Source: Pyronema omphalodes (lineage: Eukaryota > Ascomycota > Pezizomycetes > Pezizales > Pyronemataceae). From it: DNA of 36,338 nt. The translations under genes were made by a program, and so were the position numbers. Location: assembly GCA_024516155.1 (NCBI GenBank), contig JAJJXM010000143.1, positions 1 to 36,338 of the forward strand, written 5' to 3'. Every line of letters starts with the position of its first letter. Positions within the stretch are counted from its first letter, which is position 1. This document shows, in pieces, positions 1 through 8,729 of the stretch. A model generated the notes under the pieces. It did not search any database. It was not told the origin of the DNA and saw nothing but the letters and a program-made list of their open reading frames with translations.

Positions 1-465
1 ACTTGGGATATCGACCCTCATCGGCATGATTAAGATGATAACAATCCGAAATGCGTATATCAGACCTCCCAGTCGTACGAACCAGGTTAAATGATGGTCA
101 AAACAGACTGTATGGATTGTTGGAATATGAGAACTGTACAGCGACCCAGTTCAGTTTACTGTCAGTAGTATAAACTGGTTCAACTGCAAAACCTAGTTAA
201 TCGAACGCAAGGCTTGGCAACCCAGGAGAACTGTTGAAAACTGCAAAAACCGGTTTGTCCAGAGGAAATGGTTTGAAAGGGCAATAAATATTATTCAGCG
301 CATACATAACAAAATTGCATACTGATTGAGTGTTCAGGAATCACAGCCGATGCCTCCGATTAAAGCTCTTAAGCCCACTAATGGCCTCCAGGTATGCCTG
401 CCTGCATTCAATAGCGGACCAAAATAATGATCCGCTTGCATTGGGACAACAACAGCTGTTTTTTT
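1..465. other. gene-free left edge
   Basis: I see no coding region or RNA gene here. The first roughly 160 bases show patchy similarity to the last 160 bases of the window (for example GATAACAATCCGAAATGCG at about 38-56 against GATAACAATTCGAATTGCG near 36190). This may be a shared dispersed repeat. No remnant of the RING-encoding end of the neighbouring RING1 pseudogene could be found. Confidence 0.4.
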
Positions 466-469
466 TAAT

Positions 470-760
470 TCTTTGAGTTTTTTATTTTCTTATTTTTTTG
501 TTTTTTGTTTTTTTTGTTTTTTGTTGTTTTGTTGTTTTTGTTGTTTTTGTTGTTTTTGTTGTTTTTGTTGTTTTTGTTGTTTTTGTTGTTTTTGTTGTTT
601 TTGTTGTTTTTGTTGTTTTTTGTTTTTTGTTGTTTTTGTTGTTTTTGTTGTTTTTGTTGTTTTTGTTGTTTTTGTTGTTTGTTGTTTTTTTGTGTTTTTT
701 TGTTGTTTTGTTGTTTTGTTGTTTTTGTTGTTTTTGTTGTTTTTGTTGTTTTTGTTGTGT
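470..760. repeat. T-rich (GTTGTTTTT)n 9-bp microsatellite
   Basis: An almost pure array of GTTGTTTTT units, interrupted around 620-630 and 690-715 by slightly altered units. It is open in several frames and so yields artificial Phe/Val/Cys/Leu-rich reading frames, which I do not consider genes. It runs directly into the pyrimidine-rich tract that follows. Confidence 0.9.
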
Positions 761-1165
761 TTTTTTTTTTCCCCTCTGTCTCGTCGTGCTCTTCTGCCTC
801 CCCCCCCTTCTCTCCCCTTCTTTCCCTCCCTCCTTGGTATTTAGCTCCTCGTATTGTGCTGTTTTCCGTCCGCCTTTTTGTTTCCCTTCTCGCCTGTTCT
901 CTCTTTTTTTCTCTCGGCCTTGTCTCTTTTCTCCCTGTTCTCTCTTTTTGTTCTCTCCTGGGTTGTCTTTCTCGTGGCGCGTTTCTCTTTTTGTTCTCCC
1001 CGCATTGTCTTCTTTCTGTTGTGGTCTCCCCGGTCTCTCCCTGTTTCCCCCTGTCTGTCCTCCTCCCCCTGTTTCTCTCCTCCTCGGCCCCCTCTCCGCC
1101 CGCCTGTCTCCCCCTTCTCCCCTTCCCTGTCCCCTCGGGTGTGTGCTGGTCCCCCCTCGCCTGTG
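761..1165. repeat. polypyrimidine (minus strand polypurine) low-complexity tract
   Basis: About 400 bases composed almost entirely of C and T with scattered G, made of loosely repeated TCTCTTTTTGTTCTC and CCCCTGTCTCTCC-like blocks. On the minus strand it begins exactly where recognisable homology of RING1 to RING2 stops, so it replaces the 3' half of RING1, including the RING domain. Confidence 0.75.
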
Positions 1166-1193
1166 CTATCCCCGTTTAATGGCCTATCGATAT

Positions 1194-1779
1194 TTAATAT
1201 GTAGGGGACTGCCTGGGGGACGCATGTAGACGATGTTTTCGTGGGTCCATGATGATATCAACATCAATTCGTCCCATGGGCGGATCGGGAGTCCCGTGAT
1301 TGCGAGTTACAAGATCGGGGGCTCCGGCATCCGGAGATCCGGCATTGGGAGATCCAGGGTTGGGGGATCCAGGGTTGGGAGATCTAGGGTTGGGAGTTCC
1401 GGCATTGGGAGTTTCGAGATTGGGGGTTCCGGGATCAAAATTCCTGAAACAGCAATGATTTAAGCATATCTAGCAATGGTACAGGTATTCACACTTACTG
1501 GGGTCCAGGGGACTGCATGAGTGTATATTGTATCTCCTTGAATACTCGATGTACTGATTGAACTCTAGAATTTTCGATGTATTGAGCAATCCAAGTTCCG
1601 CTCCCAATGTAGCCCAATAAGTCGGGTTTATCGTCCGCAGTGAATAAATCCAGGATACTTTCGTGATTAACGTCGTACACTACACTTTGGCCTTCAGCAT
1701 CTGGAGATGGAATACTAAGCCGAAATCTGATATAGGGATAGATCCTTGAGGTTACTGCCTGCGATACCTCTGTTGACAT
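1194..1779 (-). pseudogene. RING1: truncated paralogue of the RING-H2 family, RING domain lost
   Basis: Exon 1 (1499-1779, 281 nt) is intact and matches exon 1 of the paralogues at 7193 and 32290 in length, phase and sequence (start MST, then a block with YDVNHESILDLF and DDKPDLLGYIGSGTWIA). A 55-bp intron follows (1444-1498, GT..TTTCAG). Exon 2 (1194-1443) reads in frame through about eleven pentapeptides of the type N-P-G-S-P encoded by a 15-bp minisatellite. Compared with RING2, a one-base insertion near 1240 (CATC for TTA before GTCTAC) shifts the frame and a TAA follows at 1194-1196. Nucleotide homology continues to about 1165 and then ends in polypurine sequence. The product would be about 176 aa without the zinc-binding RING, so I call it a degraded copy, although a truncated protein could still be made. 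Confidence 0.7.
1277..1443 (-). repeat. coding 15-bp minisatellite in RING1 exon 2
   Basis: Degenerate tandem 15-mers; on the minus strand the consensus is AATCCCGGATCTCCC, with roughly eleven units. The unit length is five codons, so every unit keeps the frame and gives Asn-X-Gly-X-Pro. The same repeat type occurs at the same position in RING2. Confidence 0.8.
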
Positions 1780-2165
1780 GGCAATTCTGTTAGATATTTA
1801 TCCAAACTGGTGTCATGTGCGATGATAAACGATGACTGAAGATAGGGTTTCAGTTTGTGGCAGATGATTGCGTATGGAGTACCAAAGATCAATGGTGAGG
1901 TTGCAAGAGCAAGATGTGTGGAGAGAATTTTAGGTGATGCAGCGTTAGCATTAGGTGGAGTTACATGATACCGTATCCGGCATCTAGTGAGGACTGGCAT
2001 ATCTGCCTAACTAAATAGAAGTTATCATAAGTACTTAATCGTATCAAAACTAACCTCGAGAGCTACAATTGAGCTTTGTAGGAGCCTCAATCTTTTGGTT
2101 CATGCATTGAAGTTTGCATTGACGTTATGCATCAGAACATAGCTGACCGCACGCTCAGTGTTACA
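1780..2165. repeat. duplicated 5' flank of RING1
   Basis: This non-coding stretch is similar to the sequence upstream of RING3 (31915-32289, opposite strand) and partly to that upstream of RING2 (7194-7560). Landmarks read on the minus strand are GCCAGTCCTCACTAGATG, CATGTAACTCCACCT and ACCAGTTTGGATAAAT just before the start codon. On the plus strand, GGAGCCTCAATCTTTTGGTTC at 2081 recurs as GGAGCCTCGATCTTTTCGTTC near 7509. It is probably the shared promoter region of the family. Confidence 0.65.
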
Positions 2166-2380
2166 GGCATTACACCCCAAGCACAAAGAAAGCCATTAAA
2201 AGAGATTCGAACACTCCGGGATTTTGAATCGCTCAGAAGACAGATAATATTCTGTAGATCGGTTGTTAGGTTTCAATAGCAACAGCCGACGTGGCAAGAA
2301 ACCCCATACGAGATCATAAGTGCTACCGTAACTGCCTCAAATTTTGTGGTATTATATATTTAATAGCATTGTCACAATCA

Positions 2381-2496
2381 GCTACGGTCATAGAATCATG
2401 AATACAACGCATCCCGTCCGCTCTGCGCTATTTAAGCATGATATCGTCCGGCTAGTACTGTCGTGGGTGACCAAACGGGAATCCCGGATACTGTAG
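2381..2496 (+). rRNA. 5S ribosomal RNA gene, copy A
   Basis: A 116-bp sequence with the 5S hallmarks CATCCCGTCCGCTCTGCGC, TTAAGCATG, GCTAGTACT and GTGGGTGACCA..CGGGAATCCCGG. Helix I closes by CTACGG with CTGTAG. Helix II forms between GAATCATG and CATGATATC with the single bulged A seen in eukaryotic 5S. A TATA-like TATATATT lies at 2353-2360, about 28-21 bases upstream, as known for dispersed fungal 5S genes, and a T6 run follows at 2497 as a Pol III terminator. One mismatch (AAC for GAC) weakens helix IV relative to copy B. Probably functional; it is divergently oriented from RING1. Confidence 0.8.
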
Positions 2497-2502
2497 TTTT
2501 TT

Positions 2503-3086
2503 GCTCCCCGTCGCGGCACCATTCATATTTACACTTGGAGAATGGTTTTTACGTTTCCTACTGTATCATACGAAGTAGCCATGTAAAGGTATTATAAATT
2601 TATGGCCTTCGGTGCTGGTTGTCGCCGGCTATCGATAAGCGATCTTTTGTTGATAGTCGGCTACATAAAGGTACTCTTCCATTATTCTTTGAATGCCATC
2701 AATGCCGAGGAAATGGAGAATCCGGACGATCCTTTTCGCCCGGCCCCACTTCCATCCGTCACTTTTAACATATGCTAATATTAAACACAATTTTTACTAG
2801 AAGTTTTGTGTGCCCATAGAACAGAAATTTCACGTTGAAAATTTTCTGTTTGGATACATCGGCATTTTTTCCATAATTATCCCAACGCCGGTATACGAGT
2901 CATCTTGCAAGAAGGCCTCACGACTTGCAGTAATTTTGTCATCTTTGTTATCCTCATCCCCGGTATTGCTGCCGAGCGGTTGTTTTATCCATGATTAGAC
3001 CTATGATAGCTGTCCAGACGATATTCTGATTTGTATCCATCTGAAAGGATACCTAGCTAACTGTCGTGCGCACTTCTCACTCCATA
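2503..3086. other. gene-free spacer
   Basis: I see no convincing gene. An imperfect inverted repeat around 2621-2664 (GTCGCCGGCTATC against GATAGTCGGCTAC) could form a hairpin, and short related motifs ATGTAAAGGTA and CATAAAGGTA flank it. A 62-codon open frame at 2810-2998 has no family features. Confidence 0.4.
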
Positions 3087-3105
3087 TATGCAACTAAACC
3101 AATGC
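3087..3105. repeat. left target-site duplication of the retroposed insertion
   Basis: A 19-bp direct repeat matching 3329-3347 with one C/T difference. Confidence 0.7.
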
Positions 3106-3328
3106 GGAGCGAACAGGGCTCAGGGACACAAAGATGAGAAGGACAGAAAAGGAGTATGAGAGATATGAGGGGTGCTACAACCCGGCAACAGAAAGACCGC
3201 TCCGGGGCGTTCCCGGTAAATATTGAAGTAACATTCGACAGTTAGCAATGTACAGTAATCAGATAGCTTCCGCCATAACCCTAAGGTTAGATGCGTGTAT
3301 GAAATTAAAAAAAAAAAAAAAAAAAAAA
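3106..3328 (+). mobile_element. SINE-like retroposed insertion with poly(A) tail
   Basis: A 223-bp segment ends in an uninterrupted run of 22 A (3307-3328). It is bounded by a 19-bp direct repeat with one mismatch: TATGCAACTAAACCAATGC at 3087-3105 and TATGCAACCAAACCAATGC at 3329-3347. Poly(A) at one end plus a long target-site duplication is the signature of target-primed reverse transcription by a LINE machinery. The body does not show clear tRNA-type A and B boxes and I do not recognise its parent RNA. It could be a SINE, a truncated LINE 3' end or a retroposed small RNA. It inserted about 150 bp upstream of the ATG of the membrane-protein gene at 3475. Confidence 0.7.
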
Positions 3329-3474
3329 TATGCAACCAAACCAATGCTTCCACCTTGTTTCTTCTCCATCTAATTTCTCATACCAACTCCCTCTCTACTA
3401 GGTTTATCAAATACCAGCGACCTTCATCTCCACTTCTTCCGGACCCTATTTCTATCTTCTCGATTCACGCAACA

Positions 3475-3927
3475 ATGACATTCTCACCCTTCCTCATTTT
3501 CTACTCAATTCCAGTCCTTCTGACGCACCTCCTGAAACTTTCGATTCTCATTTTCCTTCTCCATTTCCAACTCCATCTTATCATTAAAACCGCCCCACCT
3601 TGTTCCTGCAATTTCCGACGTTACTCGATCGGCTTCCATCTCATCATAATATTCCTTACAGCAATGGCCATATTTATTCGTGACTTGGTTTTAGGCCTCA
3701 ATAATTGGGGGTTTGTGAAGATTATAAATATTACGCTGGGTATGATTATTGCAAAATTGGCTGAGGTACGACTTTTTTCCACGCGGAGGGTTGTTCGACG
3801 ACAGTGGAAATCGCGTCGTGGTGGATTGTTTAAGGCGACAGATGGTTGGTGTATGGTGATGGCGTATATCTTGGTGGAAGTTTCTATGTTAGTTCTGGAG
3901 ACGGTTTATGATAATTATCTTGTGTAG
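3475..3927 (+). CDS. small hypothetical membrane protein
   Basis: The single-exon reading frame encodes 150 aa. The frame is open from 3295, but the upstream part runs through the poly(A) tract of an inserted retroposon. I therefore choose the ATG at 3475, which has a good fungal context (CAACAATGA) behind a pyrimidine-rich leader. The protein has about four hydrophobic segments: residues 5-37 (possibly two helices), 54-75, 78-98 and about 125-145, separated by short basic loops (RRVVRRQWKSRR). I do not recognise the family. It is absent from the corresponding interval of the right-hand block. It may be a real small integral membrane protein or a chance frame; the low charge in the hydrophobic segments and the clean start favour the first. 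Confidence 0.45.
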   Translation: MTFSPFLIFYSIPVLLTHLLKLSILIFLLHFQLHLIIKTAPPCSCNFRRYSIGFHLIIIFLTAMAIFIRDLVLGLNNWGFVKIINITLGMIIAKLAEVRLFSTRRVVRRQWKSRRGGLFKATDGWCMVMAYILVEVSMLVLETVYDNYLV

Positions 3928-4279
3928 AGCTAGTGGGATTTGCTGTGCTTGATGCACGAAGGGAAATGTAGGATGTAGTTTATTTGCATGCTGTCACTGT
4001 GGCCGAGTACGGATGGATTCGAAAGAAAGAAATTACTTATGTGGGCTGATATTGATAGTCAAGTTTTTGATGTTGGTGATATGATATTGTTAATATATGA
4101 AAAATCAGAGCACGGTACTCGGAATCTGGTTTCTTGCATGCTTCAAGCAGTACTGATTTCACCGTTATCATGTGTCACTCGTAATAGCTGTGGTCCTAAT
4201 CCCTGGTTGGTTACCTTTATCCAAAATACGTAAAACACCATCTTTAATCCCTCTTTTAACACAAAGACATCTATTACCA

Positions 4280-4860
4280 GCCTATCTACGCCTAAGCTAT
4301 TGCATTCTCCTTGTCGCTGATATTGTCGCTGGAGTGGAATCTGCCGGAGGTGCACGGTGAACCGGTGTAGGGACTGTTTCGCTCACTGGTGATGTAGACT
4401 TGTTTGTTGGGGGACTGGGTTCACTGATTGCCGAGGCGGAAGAACCATCGGTCGTTAGGCTAGAGCGACTTGTCGGTGGAATCGAAGCAGGGCTGTTTGC
4501 CAGCGATTCAGTACTAGTCGTGTTCTCCGACGGGGCAGGAGTCGGGGCAGATTGGCTGGGTGTCAGTGAAGCCTTCGGTGAAGCCACCTTTGATGATAAT
4601 TCCATTGGCTACTGCATTGGTAATCCCGCTATACCCAGTCTCTCCGTCCTCCCACTGTGTATCTTCATTCTTGTACCAAAACCGTTATCGCATTTAGACC
4701 AGCAAACATATGTCTCTCATAGCCCGCAAAGCCCATCTTACACTTTGTTGACTCTCTCGTCCATCAGCGCTGAGTTATTGTCCAGCTCGTGGCAACAGAA
4801 GGATTACCTGCCATACTACCATTTACATTTTATCCTGTTGTGAACGGTATTCTTCGCGTA
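4280..4860 (-). pseudogene. relic of the 3' end of a WSC-domain gene
   Basis: On the minus strand this matches the last WSC domain and Pro/Ser/Thr-rich tail of the intact gene ending at 30440. Shared stretches include GTAAGATGGGCT, the run AATAACTC..CTGATGGA, GAGAGACTGGG, and the C-terminal APTPAPS.NTT and DSTPATI.ATRR segments. The cysteine framework is broken by stops and frame changes. The TGG near the C-terminus of the intact gene is TAG here, and homology continues past the stop into the 3' flank (GCGTAGATA, then AGAGGGATTAAAGATGGT). A 102-codon open frame at 4297-4605 is the surviving tail and is unlikely to be a gene of its own. Confidence 0.75.
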
Positions 4861-5104
4861 GTTCCAGCACCAGACGACTGTCAAGGCAATGGGCCACGGA
4901 AGTCAAATGATATGGTTCGAAGAATCAAGTCCAATTTACAGGTAGGAAGTTAATACTGCGCCTCTCCCTCCTGAAAACAAGCGCAAAAACAAGAAATAAC
5001 CGAAAATTAACACAAGATTCACAAAAACGAGATTTAATTATTGTTCTATAAATGTCTGCTAAAAAAAAGTCGGTATATGCAGGAAAAAAAGAAAGAAAAA
5101 GAGA

Positions 5105-5176
5105 AGCTCCGACGCGGATTTGAACCGCGGATCTCGACATTACTAGTGTCGCGCTTTACCCCTAAGCCACCGGAGC
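5105..5176 (-). tRNA. tRNA-Thr (anticodon AGU)
   Basis: Read on the minus strand, the full cloverleaf folds: acceptor GCTCCGG with TCGGAGC (one G-T), D stem GCTT/AAGC with loop AGGGGTA, anticodon stem CGACA/TGTCG with loop CTAGTAA, variable loop AGATC, and T stem CGCGG/CCGCG with loop TTCAAAT. The anticodon is AGT, which reads ACU codons and (after A-to-I change) ACC. There is no intron, and T-runs follow as terminator (AAAAAG on the plus strand just left of the gene). The discriminator base is at 5105. Confidence 0.95.
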
Positions 5177-5865
5177 CCTTGATATTCGACAGGGATTATG
5201 AGTTAATATAAGCAATTATTCAGTGCAAGTCATCCCTACGCATTTAGCACAGGTGCTTAGGAACATTTGTAAATTCTTATTCCTTTTCATTCCGTATCCG
5301 CAATTTTTTGGTCCAAATATATCATACATCTCACTGATCCCCATTTGATCTTGTTTTTATCGCAGTTACATGAAGTTCCCAAGACATCAAAATAATAGGT
5401 TGCTTTACGCTTCACTAATCGGCCAAATTCAAGTTCAAATATCCCGACTGGAGCATCAAGTCGTCTTCCCGATAATTAGTACTTGCCTAAATGCGCTGTT
5501 ATGATCAGGCGATATTTCAATTCGATCATACCCATTTTTGTTGCTACTGTTTGAATACAACATTGTGAGCGATGTCTGCCTCATGACCCCCAAGAACCTC
5601 CTCCATCAAGAAAAAAAAGGTACAAAGGGGAGGGAAATTTCCTTCCGAGAAGCTGAAGAGTCCGGGAGCTCTTTTTTGCAAAGAAAGATGATTCGTTAGC
5701 CCAGAATATTTACGCAGCAGCGGAGCTCGGTAACCTAACCGATAATTTAAATTTAAACATGATCGCAAGTTGATACCGCGTCATGACGGCATTATCATCG
5801 AATTTGTATTCTTTCTTACAGTAATTTCATTCAACTATTGCATTTTGTTGTGACAATCTACTCTC
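5177..5865. other. gene-free spacer
   Basis: No supported gene. The minus-strand frame at 5544-5768 shows no family features. Base composition is AT-rich and unremarkable. Confidence 0.4.
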
Positions 5866-6000
5866 ATGCTTTCTAAATTATTGGATATCTGGGAGTATGG
5901 GCCACGCTATTCAGATATCACTGAATATTGGGGCAAAGATAGCTTTCCATTAGAATCTCCAGATGCTATGTACATTCAGCTGGCTAGACTATTGAAGTGA
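5866..6000 (+). CDS. possible 44-aa small protein
   Basis: An ATG-to-TGA frame encodes a short, mixed-composition peptide (MLSKLLDIWEYGPRYSDITEY at its start, ending in QLARLLK) that looks more protein-like than the surrounding frames. It has no recognised family and lies convergent to RING2. It may be a fragment of a decayed exon or a chance frame. Confidence 0.2.
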   Translation: MLSKLLDIWEYGPRYSDITEYWGKDSFPLESPDAMYIQLARLLK

Positions 6001-6219
6001 TGCCGCTGATGGGTTTCATTGTTTACCATATCCTCTCGCTTAGATGTAGGATGACCCCCCATTGCACCCCCGACCGGCCATAAAAAAAGCCAGTGAACAA
6101 AAACACCACAAAAGACTTTCTCGTAAGCCATCTCTCAAGGATAAGCACGCATAGGATATACCGAGCGTCACACCGCCAGCACTATATCAGATTTTGGGTA
6201 ATTTCAACTCTGACAGTCA

Positions 6220-7193
6220 TTACATCTTTGGTCTTTTGTTGTAATGACGCGGCAAAAATTCCGTGTAGCCGGCCTGTGTGGGCAACACAGTGCCCCTACA
6301 CATTGGGCATTTCGGTTGGTCAGTAATCTTGGCGTTCAACCACTGTGAACACACAATCAGTATGGCTATTTTTTCGGAACAGCTGTTGTATCACTTGCCT
6401 TATCGGCACAAAGTTGATGGAAGAAATGCTGGCACGGTAAAAGTCGTCGAATATAAACGTCTTTCTCGTAGCACTCATGACAGATTGGACAGATCGCTTT
6501 CGCCTCCTCTGCCTTCTCCATCCAGACCGATGAACCAATATACCTGAATAATGTGTTTTGGTCCAGCATCTCCTGTGATACCCATATCAGAAATGACCAT
6601 TCGATATTCGATAACGATCGTGGAATCCTGTATGGAGGCACGTAGACTAATTTTTTTGGATCCAGCCTTGCGGTATCCATTTCTATATATACTCTGGGGT
6701 TGTTGGTAGTTCGGGGATCTGTAGTTCCGGGGTTGAAAGTTATGATTTTGCGAGTTACGACATTGGGAGTTGCGGCATCAGATGTGACAAGTTTGAAAAT
6801 TCCAGGATTGATAGTTCCAGGATCGGAGGTGTCAACATTGGGAGTCCCGGGATTGGCATCTCTGAATCATTTAGCAGTTATTCTAGGCATGGTACCGCCA
6901 TCCAAAACTTACAGGCGTCGAACAGACCCACAGATACAAGAACCGTGCTCCACAAATGACCTCGTTGCCGATGATATCTTGAATCCGTCAAGGAATCCAG
7001 CAATCCAGACTCCGCCACCAAGATAGCCCAACGTGTCGGGTCTGTCATCTGGAGAAAATCGTTCCAAAATCACCTCGTGGTCAACGTCATACACTAACCA
7101 ATTTCCTCCTGCATCCTGAGCTTGGGCACTGAACCGAATTCCGAGAAAGCGCGCCGCAGGTGAGGTTATTTTCTGGGATCCTGGTGTTGACAT
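6220..7193 (-). CDS. RING2: RING-H2 zinc-finger protein, probable E3 ubiquitin ligase
   Basis: Three exons: 6913-7193, 6399-6861 and 6220-6342, giving 288 aa. Intron 1 (6862-6912, 51 bp) is GT-AG; intron 2 (6343-6398, 56 bp) appears to be GC-AG (AAG^GCAAGT). Both positions and phases match RING3. The N-terminal part (1-93) carries the family block with DHEVILERF and DDRPDTLGYLGGGVWIAGF. Residues about 95-150 are degenerate N-P-G-T-P pentapeptides from a 15-bp minisatellite. A conserved block beginning LDPKKLVYV..PRSLSNI.WSFL follows. The C-terminal RING-H2 has C218, C221, C237, H239, H242, C245, C260 and C263 (C-x2-C-x15-C-x-H-x2-H-x2-C-x14-C-x2-C). RING-H2 proteins bind an E2 enzyme and pass ubiquitin to a target; the target is unknown. 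There is no membrane segment, so it is probably cytosolic or nuclear. Confidence 0.75.
6709..6861 (-). repeat. coding 15-bp minisatellite in RING2 exon 2
   Basis: Degenerate 15-mers (AATCCCGGGACTCCC, AATCCTGGAATTTTC, AACCCCGGAACTACA and relatives on the minus strand) lie between the intron 1 acceptor and the conserved LDPKK block. The frame stays open and joins both sides correctly, which supports treating it as exon. It is more diverged than in RING1. Confidence 0.75.
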
Positions 7194-7560
7194 GGCAATT
7201 TTATTTTTCCAAAACTGGTGTGAAACATGCGAGGAAACGGAGAATCCAAGAAATTTGTTTCAATTGGTGCCAAATGATTAAGTTCCAAGTACAAAAATTG
7301 ATGTAAAGGGAGATAGAGCAAGATGCGTGGAGGTGAATTATACAGGGTGCAGTGCTAGTATGAGATGGAGTTTACATGATGATTGCATGGTCCAGTACAG
7401 ACTGACGTATTGGCCAACCTTAATGGACATAATCAAAGATACCCAAGTGTGTAAACCCGACTTGAAAAACTACAACTATTGTCATGGATTCAACATTTTT
7501 GCATTTGTCGGAGCCTCGATCTTTTCGTTCATGCGTTGACAGTCAAATGCATGAAAAACC
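7194..7560. repeat. duplicated 5' flank of RING2
   Basis: This is the non-coding counterpart of 1780-2165 and 31915-32289. On the minus strand it shares ATCATGTAAACTCCA, CTCCACGCATCTTGCTCT and CACACCAGTTTTGGA with the other copies, and ends in TTGCC directly before the start codon. It probably includes the promoter and 5' leader of RING2. Confidence 0.6.
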
Positions 7561-8560
7561 AGTGCTACATGGACAACTGAGTCCGTTCCAATGTTCAACG
7601 ACCCTCAAAGCGGAGGTTTTGAACAAAAGATTGATAGCTTGATTGATGAAAGATAAAACTTCTACTGGGATGGTGACTATTGCTGAAATCATGATTATCG
7701 CCGAAAGTTATGTAGACCCCCCCTCCCCCCCCCTCCCTGCTCAAATAAAACCACGTTTGAGCATTGATAACTGCCGCTATTCCAATTTAAGTCTATCAGT
7801 TTCATTGTTTTCGTTCAGTGGAAGCTGATGCTTCTTCCGTATGACGTGATAGAAAAGGGGATCCGTTATTTTCATGTGGTATGCCAGGCGTTTATCATCG
7901 AGGGAAATACCCTTTAGTCATACATGGTTATCGCTCGTGTATCGCGTCAAAAAATGACTATCCTTTTCCCAGGTTTACATAACAACATTACTATTCAAGT
8001 TGCGGTAGATAAACCGGCAGTCCTGTGCCACCTCATAATTTCTATCCACTCTGCCAATAGCTTTGTTGCTCATCTCACAAAGAAGTACTCCGGCAATAAA
8101 TTATCGTCTTCATAACGCAGAGAGGAAGAGACTACCGTGAACAAGCAAAATCATTCCAAGCTCCTAATATTGAACCTTAAGAAAGTTATGTGAGACTATA
8201 TGGAATCATTGCATCCATCTTTCTGGCTTCATTGACTCAATATCTTCCCCGGCTGTTCATTGGTTTCATCGTAGACTGGGATAACGACTCACGACTTTGT
8301 GACCTTCATTATCCTATATTTTCTACAATATCTACCCGTTAAAAATGACCTCAGTGACACGAATATAATCCCAGATATTTAGACTCCTATAACAGGCATG
8401 ATGGCCTAAGCCTCAACAAAGCCAGGTGATATCATCTCAACAACTCTACAATCCAGAGTGTATCAAACCACGCATGAGATTCTCCAGATCTTTCTTCGGG
8501 TGTCTATGGTGGATAGACATGGCACGACGAAAAAATGGACACGAAAGTGTCAATTGCAAC
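7561..8560. other. gene-free spacer between RING2 flank and 5S B
   Basis: No supported gene. Frames at 7643-7828 and 7924-8115 lack family features. A run of C around 7719-7736 is the only low-complexity element. The last 60 bases before the 5S gene (ATGGCACGACGAAAAAATGG, CAACCGTAACTACC) resemble the upstream region of 5S A (GTGGCAAGAAACCCCAT, CTACCGTAACTGCC), so duplication homology resumes there. Confidence 0.4.
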
Positions 8561-8613
8561 CGTAACTACCTTTAGCGTTTGGTATCTTATTCACAAAAGA
8601 GCAATATCTAACA

Positions 8614-8729
8614 GCTACGGTCATAGAATCATGAACACAACGCATCCCGTCCGCTCTGCGCTATTTAAGCATGATATCGTCCGGCTAGTACTGTCGTGGG
8701 TGACCAGACGGGAATCCCGGATACTGTAG
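8614..8729 (+). rRNA. 5S ribosomal RNA gene, copy B
   Basis: The 116-bp sequence is nearly identical to copy A, with only two substitutions seen (AACACAACG for AATACAACG and ACCAGACGG for ACCAAACGG). The second restores GTC/GAC pairing in helix IV, so this copy folds better than A. A TATA-like TATCTTAT lies 25-31 bases upstream, and a T4 run follows the 3' end. It is divergent from RING2, at 1.4 kb. Probably functional. Confidence 0.82.

Noticed and set aside
473..1229. Overlapping long plus-strand frames rich in Phe, Val, Cys, Leu and Pro
   Set aside because: They read a T-rich 9-bp microsatellite and a polypyrimidine tract in all three frames. The minus strand here carries the end of RING1.
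4297..4605. 102-aa Ser/Thr/Pro-rich frame as an independent gene
   Set aside because: It is the surviving tail of a WSC-gene relic, with broken WSC sequence upstream in the same orientation.
4400..4843. 147-aa plus-strand frame
   Set aside because: Antisense to the WSC relic; no features of its own.
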